Assembly: GCA_002718455.1 (NCBI GenBank)
Contig: PBER01000005.1
Coordinates: 77,085-112,331 of the forward strand
DNA from: Chloroflexota bacterium
GTDB taxonomy: Bacteria > Chloroflexota > Dehalococcoidia > Lucifugimonadales > Lucifugimonadaceae
DNA: 35,247 nt
Reading direction: 5' to 3'
Shown here: positions 25,877 through 35,241 of the stretch, in pieces
Layout of the letters: every line of letters begins with the position of its first letter
Numbering within the stretch: the first letter of the stretch is position 1
The notes under the pieces: generated by a model
Seen by the model: only the letters and a program-made list of their open reading frames with translations
Told to the model about the DNA's origin: nothing
Databases searched by the model: none
Position numbers and translations under genes: made by a program

Positions 25877-27061
25877 ATGGAAAAACCTGATAAAAATGGA
25901 AGATTTGGTAAATATGGTGGAAGATTTGTTCCCGAAACGCTTACTTCATCCCTTGAAGAAATTGAATTAGAATTCAATAAAATATTAAAAGATAAAACTT
26001 TTTGGGAAGAATTGACCAATTTACAAAATGATTTTATTGGACGCCCAACCCCACTTTATTATGCAAAAAATTTATCTCTTCAAATCAGTCAAAATTTGTG
26101 GATAAAGCGAGAAGATTTAGCCCACACAGGAGCTCATAAAATTAATAATGCTATAGGACAAGCATTATTAGCCAAAAGAATAGGGAAAAAAAGAATAATA
26201 GCTGAAACCGGAGCAGGACAACATGGAGTTGCAACAGCAACAGCATGTGCAATGCTTAATTTGGAATGTATTGTTTATATGGGATCAGAAGATATAAAAA
26301 GACAGGCCCCAAATATTTACAGAATGGAAATGCTAGGGGCAAAAGTGATTCCTGTCACATCTGGTTCAAAGACTTTAAAAGATGCAGTTAATGAAGCTAT
26401 AAGAGATTGGGTTACTAATGTAGAAACAACTTATTATATTATTGGTAGTGCAGTTGGACCTCATCCATACCCATATATTGTTAGAGAATTTCAATCTGTA
26501 ATAGGAATAGAATCAAGAAAACAAATTTTAGAGAAAACAGGTTCTCTACCAGATTACGTTATCGCTTGTGTTGGAGGAGGTTCAAATGCTATTGGGATAT
26601 TTTCTGGTTTTATTGATGATGAGAAGGTATCTCTAATAGGAGTAGAGGCTAGTGGCAAAGGTTTAAACACTGATAAACATGCAGCAACTCTTACTAAAGG
26701 GTCTATTGGGGTCTTACATGGCTCTATGAGCTATGTTTTGCAAGATGATTATGGACAAATATTAGAAGCGCACTCAATTTCAGCAGGATTAGATTACCCA
26801 GGAGTAGGTCCAGAACATTCTTATTTAAAAGATATAGAAAGAGCAAAATATTATTCTGCTTCGGATGATACGGCTCTTAAAGGTTTCAAGCTTTTATCCG
26901 TAACTGAAGGTATTATTCCCGCTTTAGAACCAGCACATGCTTTGGGCTTTTTAATTGATTGGTGTAAAGAAATTCCAAAAAATCAAAACATTCTCTTTTT
27001 ACTTTCTGGAAGAGGAGATAAAGACATGGAAATTGTTTCAAAAAAAATGGACTCTAATTAA
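25877..27061 (+). CDS. trpB: Tryptophan synthase beta chain
   Basis: PLP enzyme that joins indole and serine to tryptophan, 394 aa. The N-terminal [18 protein letters not shown]-lysine [22 protein letters not shown] and phosphate-loop GGGSNAIG are all intact, as in standard TrpB1. GGAG at about 25861 is a distant ribosome-binding site. trpA is absent: the next gene is a CoA-transferase. It is therefore an orphan trpB in this neighbourhood, and the partner alpha subunit must be elsewhere if it makes tryptophan from indole-glycerol phosphate. Confidence 0.96.
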   Translation: MEKPDKNGRFGKYGGRFVPETLTSSLEEIELEFNKILKDKTFWEELTNLQNDFIGRPTPLYYAKNLSLQISQNLWIKREDLAHTGAHKINNAIGQALLAKRIGKKRIIAETGAGQHGVATATACAMLNLECIVYMGSEDIKRQAPNIYRMEMLGAKVIPVTSGSKTLKDAVNEAIRDWVTNVETTYYIIGSAVGPHPYPYIVREFQSVIGIESRKQILEKTGSLPDYVIACVGGGSNAIGIFSGFIDDEKVSLIGVEASGKGLNTDKHAATLTKGSIGVLHGSMSYVLQDDYGQILEAHSISAGLDYPGVGPEHSYLKDIERAKYYSASDDTALKGFKLLSVTEGIIPALEPAHALGFLIDWCKEIPKNQNILFLLSGRGDKDMEIVSKKMDSN

Positions 27062-27102
27062 TTTTTTAGTATAATTCTAAAAAATGAATAATAGAGGATG
27101 TA

Positions 27103-28380
27103 TTGAAAACAGTTTCGAATGGGCCACTTGAAGGATTAGTTGTTGTAGAATTTGGAAATTTTGTAGCTGGTCCAACAGGAGGACAACTTTTAACTGATTT
27201 AGGGGCTACAGTAATAAAAATTGAGCCTCCTATGGGAGAGCCCTGGAGACACTCTTCTCCTTCTGATCCTCCTGCCGAAAGTAGAACATTCATAGCAATA
27301 AACAGAGGAAAAAAAAGTGTTTGTATAGATTTGAAAACTAAACAAGGACAAAAAGTTTGCCATGACATTATTGCTAAAGCCGATGCAGTAATTTCAAATA
27401 ATAGACCTTCTACTTCAAAGAAATTAAAATATGATTGGAAGTCGCTTTCAAAAGTGAACCCAAAATTAGTTTATTGCGAAACTACTGCATACGGTCCTTT
27501 AGGTCCAAAAGCAACTGAGCCAGGATTTGATCTTATTATGCAAGCTTATTCTGGAATAATGTCAACTGAACATAAAATATATCACGGTGCTCCTAGTGCA
27601 GTTAATTCTTCTTCTTATGTAGATTATTCCACAGGTTATGCATTGGCTTTAGGAGTTGTTTCTGGAATATATCAAGCAAGGTCTACAGGTAAAGGATTGC
27701 TGTTGCAAACTAGCTTATTGGCAAATGCAATTTCAATGCAAGCAATGCAAGTTGTAGAAGTAGAGAATGATTTAAGTGGTGCGCAGAAATGGTTAAAATC
27801 AAATAATAATAACAATGATTCTTATGAAGAAATCCATAATGAATATTCTAATCTAAGAGGAGCTCCTCAAATTGCTCAATATTATAGGGCATATAAGACT
27901 AGAGATACTGCCTTAGCATTAGGTTGTCTAGCTATTCATGCCCGAAAAAGAGTAGCTAATTTATTTGGTATAGAAGATGTAAGATTTAATACTGAAAAAA
28001 AATTTTCACAAGAAGAATTATTTATAATAGGAAAAAATTTTGAAAAGAAAATGGAAGAAAAATTTTTAGAGAAAAAGACTAATGAATGGATAGAATATTT
28101 GAGATCTCATGACATTCCATGTGAACCTATGCAGTTTACTGAAGAATTAGTTGATAATGAACAGGCAATAGAAAATAATTATATTGTCAATTTAAAGCAT
28201 AATACTGGTAAAAAGGTTAGATCTTCAGGTCCTATTTTTAAAATTTCAACAGGAGAAGTTGAACTCAAATCAGCACCAATGCTTGGAGAAAATACTGCAG
28301 AAGTCCTTATATCTATTGGTTATAAAAACTCTGAGATTGATAATTTAATCTCTAAAAGCATTATTGGAAAAAAACTTTAA
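27103..28380 (+). CDS. CaiB/BaiF family (family III) CoA-transferase
   Basis: A 425-aa family III CoA-transferase, which transfers CoA between an acyl-CoA and a carboxylic acid through an aspartyl-CoA intermediate. The N-terminal PLEGLVVVEFGNFVAGPTGG and INRGKKSVCIDLK are typical; the catalytic Asp is in EPGFDLIMQAYSG. The start is TTG at 27103 with AGAGGA just upstream; the nearby ATG (27098) runs into TGA after two codons. Substrate cannot be inferred. It follows trpB by 41 nt. Confidence 0.9.
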   Translation: MKTVSNGPLEGLVVVEFGNFVAGPTGGQLLTDLGATVIKIEPPMGEPWRHSSPSDPPAESRTFIAINRGKKSVCIDLKTKQGQKVCHDIIAKADAVISNNRPSTSKKLKYDWKSLSKVNPKLVYCETTAYGPLGPKATEPGFDLIMQAYSGIMSTEHKIYHGAPSAVNSSSYVDYSTGYALALGVVSGIYQARSTGKGLLLQTSLLANAISMQAMQVVEVENDLSGAQKWLKSNNNNNDSYEEIHNEYSNLRGAPQIAQYYRAYKTRDTALALGCLAIHARKRVANLFGIEDVRFNTEKKFSQEELFIIGKNFEKKMEEKFLEKKTNEWIEYLRSHDIPCEPMQFTEELVDNEQAIENNYIVNLKHNTGKKVRSSGPIFKISTGEVELKSAPMLGENTAEVLISIGYKNSEIDNLISKSIIGKKL

Positions 28381-28398
28381 TAATTCAAATGAGAGGAC

Positions 28399-29295
28399 TT
28401 ATTCTTTTTTTTGTAAAGAATAATATGAACCAATAACTACAAAAAAGGTTGCTGCAATAAGTTCTAATCCCGGTTTTTCATTTAATATAATCCATGCCAA
28501 AATTACTCCAAATATAGGTTGAGAAATTGAAATTAATGTTACACGCGAGGGTAGATAATTTTTTAAAAGCCAAGTTTGGCCAATGAATCCAAATCCAGCA
28601 ATAATTATTCCTTGATAAATTAAAGCTAATAATAAACTATAACTAAAAATAAAAACCTCTTTTTCAAATATGGTAGAGAAGATTAGAAAAGAAATAATGC
28701 CTATAATTGCTTGAGATAAAAGTATATTGATTTGCTCAATGTCTTGTGCAATTTGTGAAATATATATTTGTCTTGCTCCCAATAATATTGCTGAACAAAG
28801 CATTAATAAATCTCCAAACAGATAGTCATTTGCAGTTCCAACTACAGAATCCCAAAACAAAATAACTACTCCTAAATATGCGATTATCATACCGATCAAT
28901 CTTTTTTTGTTTAATTTGTCTTTAGGGATTAAAATATGTGAAAAAACCGATGCCCATAAAGGAAAGGTGGATATCACAATTACTCCGTGTCCTGCTGATG
29001 TATAAGATTGACCAATATTCATAAAACTTAATTGTATTGCAAATAATAGCCCTACTCCACATAAAGGAAGTAAGTCAGTTTTATTAAGTTTTATATTTTG
29101 TTTAGTGTAGATTGCCCAAATAATGGCGACGAAACCTCCTAACACGAATCTCATCCATCCCAATCTTAAAGCTGGAGCATCTTCCAACCCTATTTTTATT
29201 GAAATAGGGTTCCCGGACCATAATAATGAAAATAAAAAAGCTAAAGAAGTTCCTTTTTTATCCAAATATTTCCTTCTATCTCTTGATATAGACAT
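28399..29295 (-). CDS. EamA/DMT-family transporter
   Basis: A 298-aa inner-membrane protein with ten predicted hydrophobic segments in two EamA repeats (about 15-150 and 160-295). The repeat signatures are visible: GLEDAPALRLGWMRFVLGG in the first half and SRVTLISISQPIFGVILAWIILNEKP in the second. Drug/metabolite transporters of this type usually export metabolites or amino acids. It is convergent with the CaiB gene (18-bp gap) and divergent from the KDG kinase. Confidence 0.88.
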   Translation of the reverse strand: MSISRDRRKYLDKKGTSLAFLFSLLWSGNPISIKIGLEDAPALRLGWMRFVLGGFVAIIWAIYTKQNIKLNKTDLLPLCGVGLLFAIQLSFMNIGQSYTSAGHGVIVISTFPLWASVFSHILIPKDKLNKKRLIGMIIAYLGVVILFWDSVVGTANDYLFGDLLMLCSAILLGARQIYISQIAQDIEQINILLSQAIIGIISFLIFSTIFEKEVFIFSYSLLLALIYQGIIIAGFGFIGQTWLLKNYLPSRVTLISISQPIFGVILAWIILNEKPGLELIAATFFVVIGSYYSLQKKE

Positions 29296-29354
29296 AAGTA
29301 GATTTTCAAATGAATAAATATTTATTAATTGTATTTGTATGATATTTTTAATGT

Positions 29355-30356
29355 ATGACTAAAATAGTTACATTTGGAGAAATATTATTACGTTTAACTA
29401 CGATTAATAAAGAAAGATTTACACAAGCGAAAAACTTTGAGCTTACATATGCTGGATCAGAATGCAATGTGGCCGTTTCTCTATCTCATTTTAATCTAGA
29501 TACTTATTTTGTTTCTTCTGTGCCAGATAATCCTATTGGTCAATCGTGTATAAATTATGTGAGACAATTTGGAGTCAATATGGATTATGTTTGTAAAACA
29601 AATGATAGATTAGGAGTATATTATTTGGAAAATGGTGCTTCGATGAGACCTTCAGACATTGTATATGATAGACAAAATTCTTCATTTTCAAAAATTACCC
29701 CAAATCAATTTGATTGGGATAAAATATTTGAAAACTGCGATATTTTTCATTTTTCCGGCATCTCACCTTCACTTTCTAAAAGCGCAAAAGAATTAACTGA
29801 ATACGCGGTAAAAAAAGCAAAAGAAAAACAAATATTAATTTCTTGTGATTTGAATTTTCGATCCAATTTGTGGTCTCCATCTGAAGCACAGAAAACAATG
29901 GTTCCTTTAATGGAATATGTTGATATTTTAATAGGTGGTAAAATGGATCCAGAAATAATGTTAGGTATTGGGGCTAAGAACGAGAGTGATGAATCATATG
30001 AAGAATTATTATTAACATTGTCTGAAAAGTTCGCATTAAAGTTTTTGGGATTATCCTTGCGTGAAAGCTTTTCAGCTGACCACAATGATTGGTCTGGTTT
30101 GTTTTTTTCCAATAATGAAATTTATAAATCCAAGAAATATGAAATACAAATTGTCGATAGAGTTGGAGCAGGAGATGCTTTTTCTGCAGGACTGATTTAT
30201 GGCATTATTAAAGGATTAGAACCTCAAGATACTGTTGATTTTGCTATAGCAGCATCAGCATTAGCTCATACTTTTCAAGGTGATTTCAATTTGTCTACGA
30301 TTGATGAAATAAAAGGTGTAGCTAGTGGAGATGTTTCAGGTAGAATAAAAAGATAG
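29355..30356 (+). CDS. kdgK: 2-keto-3-deoxygluconate kinase (PfkB family)
   Basis: A 333-aa ribokinase/PfkB-family kinase. The N-terminal GEILLRLT, the substrate segment YAGSECNVAVSLSHF and the catalytic DRVGAGDAFSAGL (around 268-280, base D274) are clear, and CDLNFRSNLW is characteristic of KDG kinases. It would phosphorylate KDG to KDPG, the step after the mannonate dehydratase encoded 6.5 kb away. The ATG at 29355 is chosen over an ATG at 29351 that meets a stop after three codons. No Shine-Dalgarno is obvious. Confidence 0.87.
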   Translation: MTKIVTFGEILLRLTTINKERFTQAKNFELTYAGSECNVAVSLSHFNLDTYFVSSVPDNPIGQSCINYVRQFGVNMDYVCKTNDRLGVYYLENGASMRPSDIVYDRQNSSFSKITPNQFDWDKIFENCDIFHFSGISPSLSKSAKELTEYAVKKAKEKQILISCDLNFRSNLWSPSEAQKTMVPLMEYVDILIGGKMDPEIMLGIGAKNESDESYEELLLTLSEKFALKFLGLSLRESFSADHNDWSGLFFSNNEIYKSKKYEIQIVDRVGAGDAFSAGLIYGIIKGLEPQDTVDFAIAASALAHTFQGDFNLSTIDEIKGVASGDVSGRIKR

Positions 30357-30357
30357 C

Positions 30358-30909
30358 ATGAATTTTCTTTCTTTTAACAAAATATTTTTTGTGTCTTTGT
30401 TTACATTATTTCTATTTTCTACTATAAATTTAACTGCTCAAGGGGAAGGTTATTCTTCATACGAATTATTTTACCAAGAAGAAAATGGAGATATGCAGAT
30501 TGATATTTTTGTTTCTCCTAAAAAAATATCAGTAGGACAAGTAATTTTTTCTATTAAAATTTCTGACATTGTTTTACAGAAACCTATTGAAGATTTAAAG
30601 GTAGATATTTATGCAACTCCATTTTTTGATTATGAAAAACTATATTCTCCAGGTTTAAGTTCTTCGGATATTCCAGGTAACTATCAAGCAAAATTTCAGC
30701 TTGAAAGATCAGGAAAATGGGTTTTTGATTTTATTATTGAAAATGAAGAAAAATCAATAGTTATATCAGAACAAATAAACATTATTGATAGAAATAGAAA
30801 TTCTTCAAAATTTGGACTGGGATTCATATCTATACAATTTATATTTTTAGCTGGAATTGGCTATATTATCTATTCATCTAAAAAAACTAAGAAAAAAATA
30901 AGTTTATAA
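30358..30909 (+). CDS. Exported membrane-anchored protein, FixH/YtkA-like fold possible
   Basis: A 183-aa protein with an N-terminal signal peptide (about 1-28, cleavage near LTAQGEG), an extracytoplasmic beta-rich domain, and a C-terminal transmembrane helix (about 151-172) followed by a basic tail KKTKKKISL. The domain contains a pattern seen in FixH/YtkA-like proteins: VGQVIFSIKISD, then SSSDIPGNYQAKFQLERSGKW with its PG.Y..........G.W spacing. Those proteins are linked to copper handling or oxidase assembly, but this similarity is weak. It starts 1 nt after kdgK and overlaps the convergent gene by 6 nt. Confidence 0.65.
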   Translation: MNFLSFNKIFFVSLFTLFLFSTINLTAQGEGYSSYELFYQEENGDMQIDIFVSPKKISVGQVIFSIKISDIVLQKPIEDLKVDIYATPFFDYEKLYSPGLSSSDIPGNYQAKFQLERSGKWVFDFIIENEEKSIVISEQINIIDRNRNSSKFGLGFISIQFIFLAGIGYIIYSSKKTKKKISL

Positions 30910-31893
30910 GTTTAAATTTTGTAAATAATTGTATATTGACACGTTAGTACCAGTATTTAAAATGATCAAATTTTTATCAGATAATTTTTTCGAATTTTCA
31001 ATAACATAAGATAGAGTTTTACAATCATTTGAAGGATTGAATAATATATTTTCTTTTTCACTAGCTAAACGTATTGCCTGTTTATTTTTTTCTGAAAGAA
31101 CACCGTAATCATTAGAAACGTCACATTTTTCTTCTAAATCTTTACCAGAAAAAATGATATCTGTATTAAATAAATCATTACTTTTTGTTTCTATGATTTT
31201 CATCATTTTTTCAAGATTAATGTTTGATTCAATTTGAATTCCTATAAATTTCCAATTGTAATTGAAAAGCTTTGATGCCAATAAAAGACCTAAAAACGAT
31301 TCATTTAAGGTACAGAGAATATATGGGTTTTTTATTTTTTTTGCCTCTAATTGAGCTTTAAGTTCTATTCCTGCGTTAATATATGCCAGTGATTTTAAAA
31401 ATATTATTTCCTCGTTTTTGTGAATCAAAATAGGATTAAAATTATTCTTTTTTAAATCTGATTCAACACGTTTTGTGTAATCATCAATATTTGATGACCA
31501 AAATTCATCTAATGAATGAACCTCATTCGAAAAAAGCTTACAAATTAGTATATTTCCTGAAGAATGTTTATGTGCGGCATTTTTAGTGATAAGAAAATAA
31601 TCTAAATCATATTTTTTAGATATCATTGATCCTACAATTCCATCATTTGAATGATAATCATTAACATTTAATATGGAGTTATAACTATTTGATTTTATAT
31701 AAGGTAAAATATATTCGTAAAATCTTACCTCTTCACCTCCTAAAAAATTTGTATGATCATCTCTTTTTACATATAAATTTTGCAAACCAAATTGTCTAGC
31801 TATTTTATCTAAATTTTGAAGAGGAGTTATATCATTCAATAAATTGCATTTAGGTATCGTTTTATATTTTTTTAAAATTTTTGACGTATTCAT
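30904..31893 (-). CDS. D-cysteine desulfhydrase/ACC deaminase-fold pseudoenzyme A (PLP lysine lost)
   Basis: A 329-aa protein aligning along its length with DcyD/ACC deaminase, fold type II PLP enzymes. Retained: TPLQNLDKIARQFG and VKRDD (42-46), the YINAGIEL helix, and the C-terminal NILFNPSND...LIILNTGT. Lost: the PLP-Schiff-base Lys of GGNK is Glu (GGEE, 52-55), the following RK is RF, QSNH is HSND, and the Gly-rich phosphate loop SGSxGT is TLNESF. It cannot bind PLP in the usual way, so a catalytic role of that kind is unlikely. It overlaps its paralog B by 4 nt (ATGA). A non-PLP binding or scaffold function is possible. Confidence 0.8.
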   Translation of the reverse strand: MNTSKILKKYKTIPKCNLLNDITPLQNLDKIARQFGLQNLYVKRDDHTNFLGGEEVRFYEYILPYIKSNSYNSILNVNDYHSNDGIVGSMISKKYDLDYFLITKNAAHKHSSGNILICKLFSNEVHSLDEFWSSNIDDYTKRVESDLKKNNFNPILIHKNEEIIFLKSLAYINAGIELKAQLEAKKIKNPYILCTLNESFLGLLLASKLFNYNWKFIGIQIESNINLEKMMKIIETKSNDLFNTDIIFSGKDLEEKCDVSNDYGVLSEKNKQAIRLASEKENILFNPSNDCKTLSYVIENSKKLSDKNLIILNTGTNVSIYNYLQNLNL

Positions 31894-32882
31894 TTTAATA
31901 AAATATCTTTATCAGAAAAAATTTCTATAAAATTGCCAGAATTTATAAAAACTATTTCTTCATTTTTTTTAATTTGATTATTTTTTATCTTTTCCATTAA
32001 GTAGAACATGGATTTGATGGAAGAATTCATATCTAATAACAATCCTTTAGTATTTGCGAATAAAATAAGTATTTTCTTATATTTTTCTTTTATATTTATT
32101 TCTTTATTTTCTTTGATAATTTTTATATTAGAAAGATCAAAATCCAAATTTATTTTTAGATGTTTAAATGCATTTAATATCTTTGTTTTGATGTCTTTAT
32201 ATTTAATGCTTGAAGAAGTATATGTAAAAGTCCACTTTAATTTTCTTAGCTCAGCATATAGATATAAACCTAGAATAGTATCAGTTTCTGCAGACCAAAA
32301 ATTTGGAGATTCTAATCCTAATTGTTTAACTTGTTCTTCTATTTCTATACCATAATTTATGTAAGCTAATATTCCTGCTAAATTAAATATTGATTGTTCA
32401 TGAATTACATAAGTTTTAATGAGATCTTTTTGCTTATCTTTAGTAATTTTATTAATTAATTGTTTTGAATATTCTTCAGGGGATTTATGCACTTTTGCCC
32501 CATATAATTTAGAAATAATGTAATTGGAATCATTTAGATCACTATTTGTTTCAACTATTTCTATTTTTAAATTATGTTTTGAACATAAAGACGTTAAAGT
32601 TGTAGACATATTAACATTATTTTTACTCAAATAAATAATATCGTTAAATTCTTTTTTATTTATATCTCCTAAAATGTATTCTAATTTTCTTAATTCAGTA
32701 CCACTTGTATTATAATTTACTTGATTTTCATCTTTAAAAAATATTTTAAAATCTGAAAACATTTTTTTATCTTCAAGAATTTCGATTGAAGTCGAAGTAT
32801 GTATTAATTTTATTTTTGGGAAATCAATGATTTTTTTTATTTCCTTTTTTGACAAAGGATCTTTTTTTATTATTCTTTCCAT
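31890..32882 (-). CDS. D-cysteine desulfhydrase/ACC deaminase-fold pseudoenzyme B (PLP lysine lost)
   Basis: A 330-aa paralog of A. The best-preserved region is SGTELRKLEYILGD (60-73), which aligns with GGNKLRKLEFLAAD of DcyD and again has Glu (E63) for the PLP Lys. The KRDD motif has decayed to KDEN (50-53), QSNH to NVNM, and the phosphate loop to SAETDTILG. The C-terminal GLLLDMN...EEIVFINSGN still follows the family pattern. The predicted fold therefore survives while the cofactor site is gone. It overlaps the upstream enolase-superfamily gene by 13 nt and gene A by 4 nt, so A and B are very probably made together and may form a heteromer. Confidence 0.75.
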   Translation of the reverse strand: MERIIKKDPLSKKEIKKIIDFPKIKLIHTSTSIEILEDKKMFSDFKIFFKDENQVNYNTSGTELRKLEYILGDINKKEFNDIIYLSKNNVNMSTTLTSLCSKHNLKIEIVETNSDLNDSNYIISKLYGAKVHKSPEEYSKQLINKITKDKQKDLIKTYVIHEQSIFNLAGILAYINYGIEIEEQVKQLGLESPNFWSAETDTILGLYLYAELRKLKWTFTYTSSSIKYKDIKTKILNAFKHLKINLDFDLSNIKIIKENKEINIKEKYKKILILFANTKGLLLDMNSSIKSMFYLMEKIKNNQIKKNEEIVFINSGNFIEIFSDKDILLK

Positions 32883-34051
32883 ATATTCCCATTGAAATTT
32901 ATATAAGCCTTGTCTAAAGTTGAACCTAATCCATGGTTATCACTCAGAATGTAGTTTCCATTATTAATAGATTCACTTGGCAATAATAATTCTTTTCTCC
33001 ATTCTACTTCATCAATGGCATGCTCAAGTGGCAAGTGTGCTTGAATTGCAGATGTTACATGTGCCGAAGTGAGCAATGATATTGGACCAGAAGGGCAATG
33101 CATAGAAATAACTTTTTTACCATTACTTAATGCTTTATATAAATTTATTACTTCAGTAGGGCCTCCACAAAATTTTACATCTGGCATCACAATATCTAAA
33201 ATATTTTCACGAATTAATCTTTGCATAATTTCATTTCCGTAAGCCATTTCAGCTCCTGCTAAAGGTATTTTTGAATAAGATTTAATTTTTTTTGTTTCTT
33301 CTGGAAACATTTCAGGATCCATAGGCTCTTCAAACCATGATACATTTCTCTTTATCAATTCATCATGGACATAAAAACTAGAATCTAAATCAAATCTAGA
33401 ATGACAATCAACCAATAATTTAGTTTTATTGGAAATAACATCTGATATGCCTGAAAGCCTTTCCAATCCAACGATGGCTTCTGAAGGCAAACAATTTTGC
33501 GTGTTGAATGGTGCTTTACATTCATCAAAAGGTGCACATTTTACTGTTTTGAATCCTCTTTTTACGGCAGAAAGTGCTTCATTAGCAAAAGTTCTTGAAC
33601 TTCTTTCAACAGGACCATTATTATCAGGGAGTAAAGATCTATTTATATTTGCATATAATTCTATTTCGTTAGAAAAATTTAAATCAATATTAGAATTAAT
33701 ACATAAAAATTTTTTCAAACTCATTTCCATTCTTCGTGAAAACAAATCTAAGAAAGCTGAACGTATACCACTTATAGCTGTAGCTAAAACTAAACTATTT
33801 GTTGCTTTTAGCTCGTCATATTTTATATATTCAAGTAGTTGTTCTTCATCATTTAATGTTTGACCACGAAATTTATTTGACAATTTTGCTACTAGTTCAG
33901 AAACAGAAGAATTTAACTGAGTGTCTGTTATTTCTGAAATTCCTGAAATATTATCATCAGAAATAAATTCCATAAACTTCCATTCGGTTTTGCCTCTAAC
34001 TTTTATTGAATAAAAATTTAGATCCTTTATCCTAACCCATGACTTATCCAT
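32870..34051 (-). CDS. Enolase-superfamily dehydratase (galactonate/mannonate dehydratase-like)
   Basis: A 393-aa mandelate-racemase-group enzyme. D215-x-H217 in LLVDCHSRFD matches the metal-ligand/base pair of acid-sugar dehydratases such as GalD and ManD. Other metal-ligand candidates are E241/E242 in WFEEPMDPE and E268 in AGAEMAYG. H318 in SMHCPSGPIS is the likely second acid/base. K171 is the only Lys of the usual KxK strand (K-C-A). The substrate is probably a sugar acid or a related hydroxy acid; it is not one I can name. It starts 2 nt after the Gfo/Idh stop. Confidence 0.85.
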   Translation of the reverse strand: MDKSWVRIKDLNFYSIKVRGKTEWKFMEFISDDNISGISEITDTQLNSSVSELVAKLSNKFRGQTLNDEEQLLEYIKYDELKATNSLVLATAISGIRSAFLDLFSRRMEMSLKKFLCINSNIDLNFSNEIELYANINRSLLPDNNGPVERSSRTFANEALSAVKRGFKTVKCAPFDECKAPFNTQNCLPSEAIVGLERLSGISDVISNKTKLLVDCHSRFDLDSSFYVHDELIKRNVSWFEEPMDPEMFPEETKKIKSYSKIPLAGAEMAYGNEIMQRLIRENILDIVMPDVKFCGGPTEVINLYKALSNGKKVISMHCPSGPISLLTSAHVTSAIQAHLPLEHAIDEVEWRKELLLPSESINNGNYILSDNHGLGSTLDKAYINFNGNIWKE

Positions 34052-34053
34052 AC

Positions 34054-35241
34054 TTACTCAGTAATTAAATTTTTTTCTTTAGATCTAAATTTTGAAAATT
34101 TTTCAGATGTAATAAATTCATCTATATTGATCTTATCTCCGTTCAGTAAATTAGATGCATTAGCTGCTAAAACAGATGCGATAGAGTTTATAGAATTTTC
34201 ATAATTGCATCGTAATTTTGATTTATCATTTGAATCCATAGCCTCGACAAAGGTTCTAATCATTTTATAAGTATTTTCAAATTCCATCATAGGTTCTTTA
34301 CTAGGATTTTTGGATATAATTTTTCTTAAATCTTTTAAATCTGGTTTATCTGATGGTGGCCAATCTTGATCTAAATACTCATAAGCTACATAGTCATCTT
34401 CAAATTTTACTGTTGAGTGAGTAGTTATTATATATTCATAGTTTTCGGAAAAGAAAGATTTTGCTGGTTTTGTGTATAACAAATTAGCTACACAACCATT
34501 TTCAAATCCATAAACTACAGAATAAGCTATGGGATTTGATCCTTCTTGATCTTGAAGATTTTCAGGTCGTTCTGTGTAATTTGCTTGAACCCATTTAATA
34601 TCAGAATTAGTCCAATATCTCATAATATCTGTATAGTGTATTCCGTTTTCAACTATAGAAGTGCCTGACCATTTTTTATCAGCAGTCCAAATTCTGTCAG
34701 ATCTTCCTCCTAGTGTTTCTGTTTTGGTATGTTTAACTCCATGACCCTCTACAGCTCCCAGTACAGCCATTGTAATAGCCGCAGTCCATTTATTTGAAAG
34801 GTATTTTTTTATATCTGTATATCCATCATCATATCTCATTTGAAACCCGACAGTGGAAATTGTATTTGAACTGTTTATACTATCATTTTGTTTTAATATT
34901 TCATCCAAAAATAATGATTGAGGTTTTTCTGCAAGAATACCAATAGATTTTTTTGCAGCTAATTCTATTTCTCCATTATGCTGATTCGGAGGCATGGCAA
35001 ATATTATGCCATCTGAGATATTATCATTTATTAAATCTTTGGTATTAGAAAATTTTTTTATTTTTGAAACATCTGAAATATTTAAAGTTTTCGATATTTT
35101 TTCATCAGATAAATTTTCTTCGAATGGATCTGCAATTGCTGCAATTTCAATTAAATCCTCATCTGACAATCTCCCTAATGATTTTAGATGAACCATTCCT
35201 CTTTGACCTAATCCTACTAAAGAAATTTTTAATTTACTCAT
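34054..35241 (-). CDS. Gfo/Idh/MocA-family oxidoreductase
   Basis: A 395-aa NAD(P)-dependent oxidoreductase. The Rossmann motif GLGQRG (10-15) and the family EKP motif in ILAEKPQS (about 108-115) are present, followed by the alpha/beta C-terminal domain (IVENGIHYTDIMRYW, with the catalytic His in a HYTD segment). Such enzymes oxidise or reduce sugar or inositol carbonyls. It heads the four-gene minus-strand operon within this window; its ATG is 6 bp from the window edge, so upstream genes may continue. Confidence 0.9.
   Translation of the reverse strand: MSKLKISLVGLGQRGMVHLKSLGRLSDEDLIEIAAIADPFEENLSDEKISKTLNISDVSKIKKFSNTKDLINDNISDGIIFAMPPNQHNGEIELAAKKSIGILAEKPQSLFLDEILKQNDSINSSNTISTVGFQMRYDDGYTDIKKYLSNKWTAAITMAVLGAVEGHGVKHTKTETLGGRSDRIWTADKKWSGTSIVENGIHYTDIMRYWTNSDIKWVQANYTERPENLQDQEGSNPIAYSVVYGFENGCVANLLYTKPAKSFFSENYEYIITTHSTVKFEDDYVAYEYLDQDWPPSDKPDLKDLRKIISKNPSKEPMMEFENTYKMIRTFVEAMDSNDKSKLRCNYENSINSIASVLAANASNLLNGDKINIDEFITSEKFSKFRSKEKNLITE

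Noticed and set aside
26096-26104. TGTGGATAA, an exact DnaA box (reverse orientation)
   Set aside because: It lies inside trpB coding for LWIKRED, is single, and has no neighbouring boxes; a chance 9-mer in 35 kb is plausible.
31890-32882. Treating pseudoenzyme B as a decaying pseudogene
   Set aside because: The frame is intact over 330 codons, start and stop are coupled to its neighbours, and family positions away from the cofactor site are retained.
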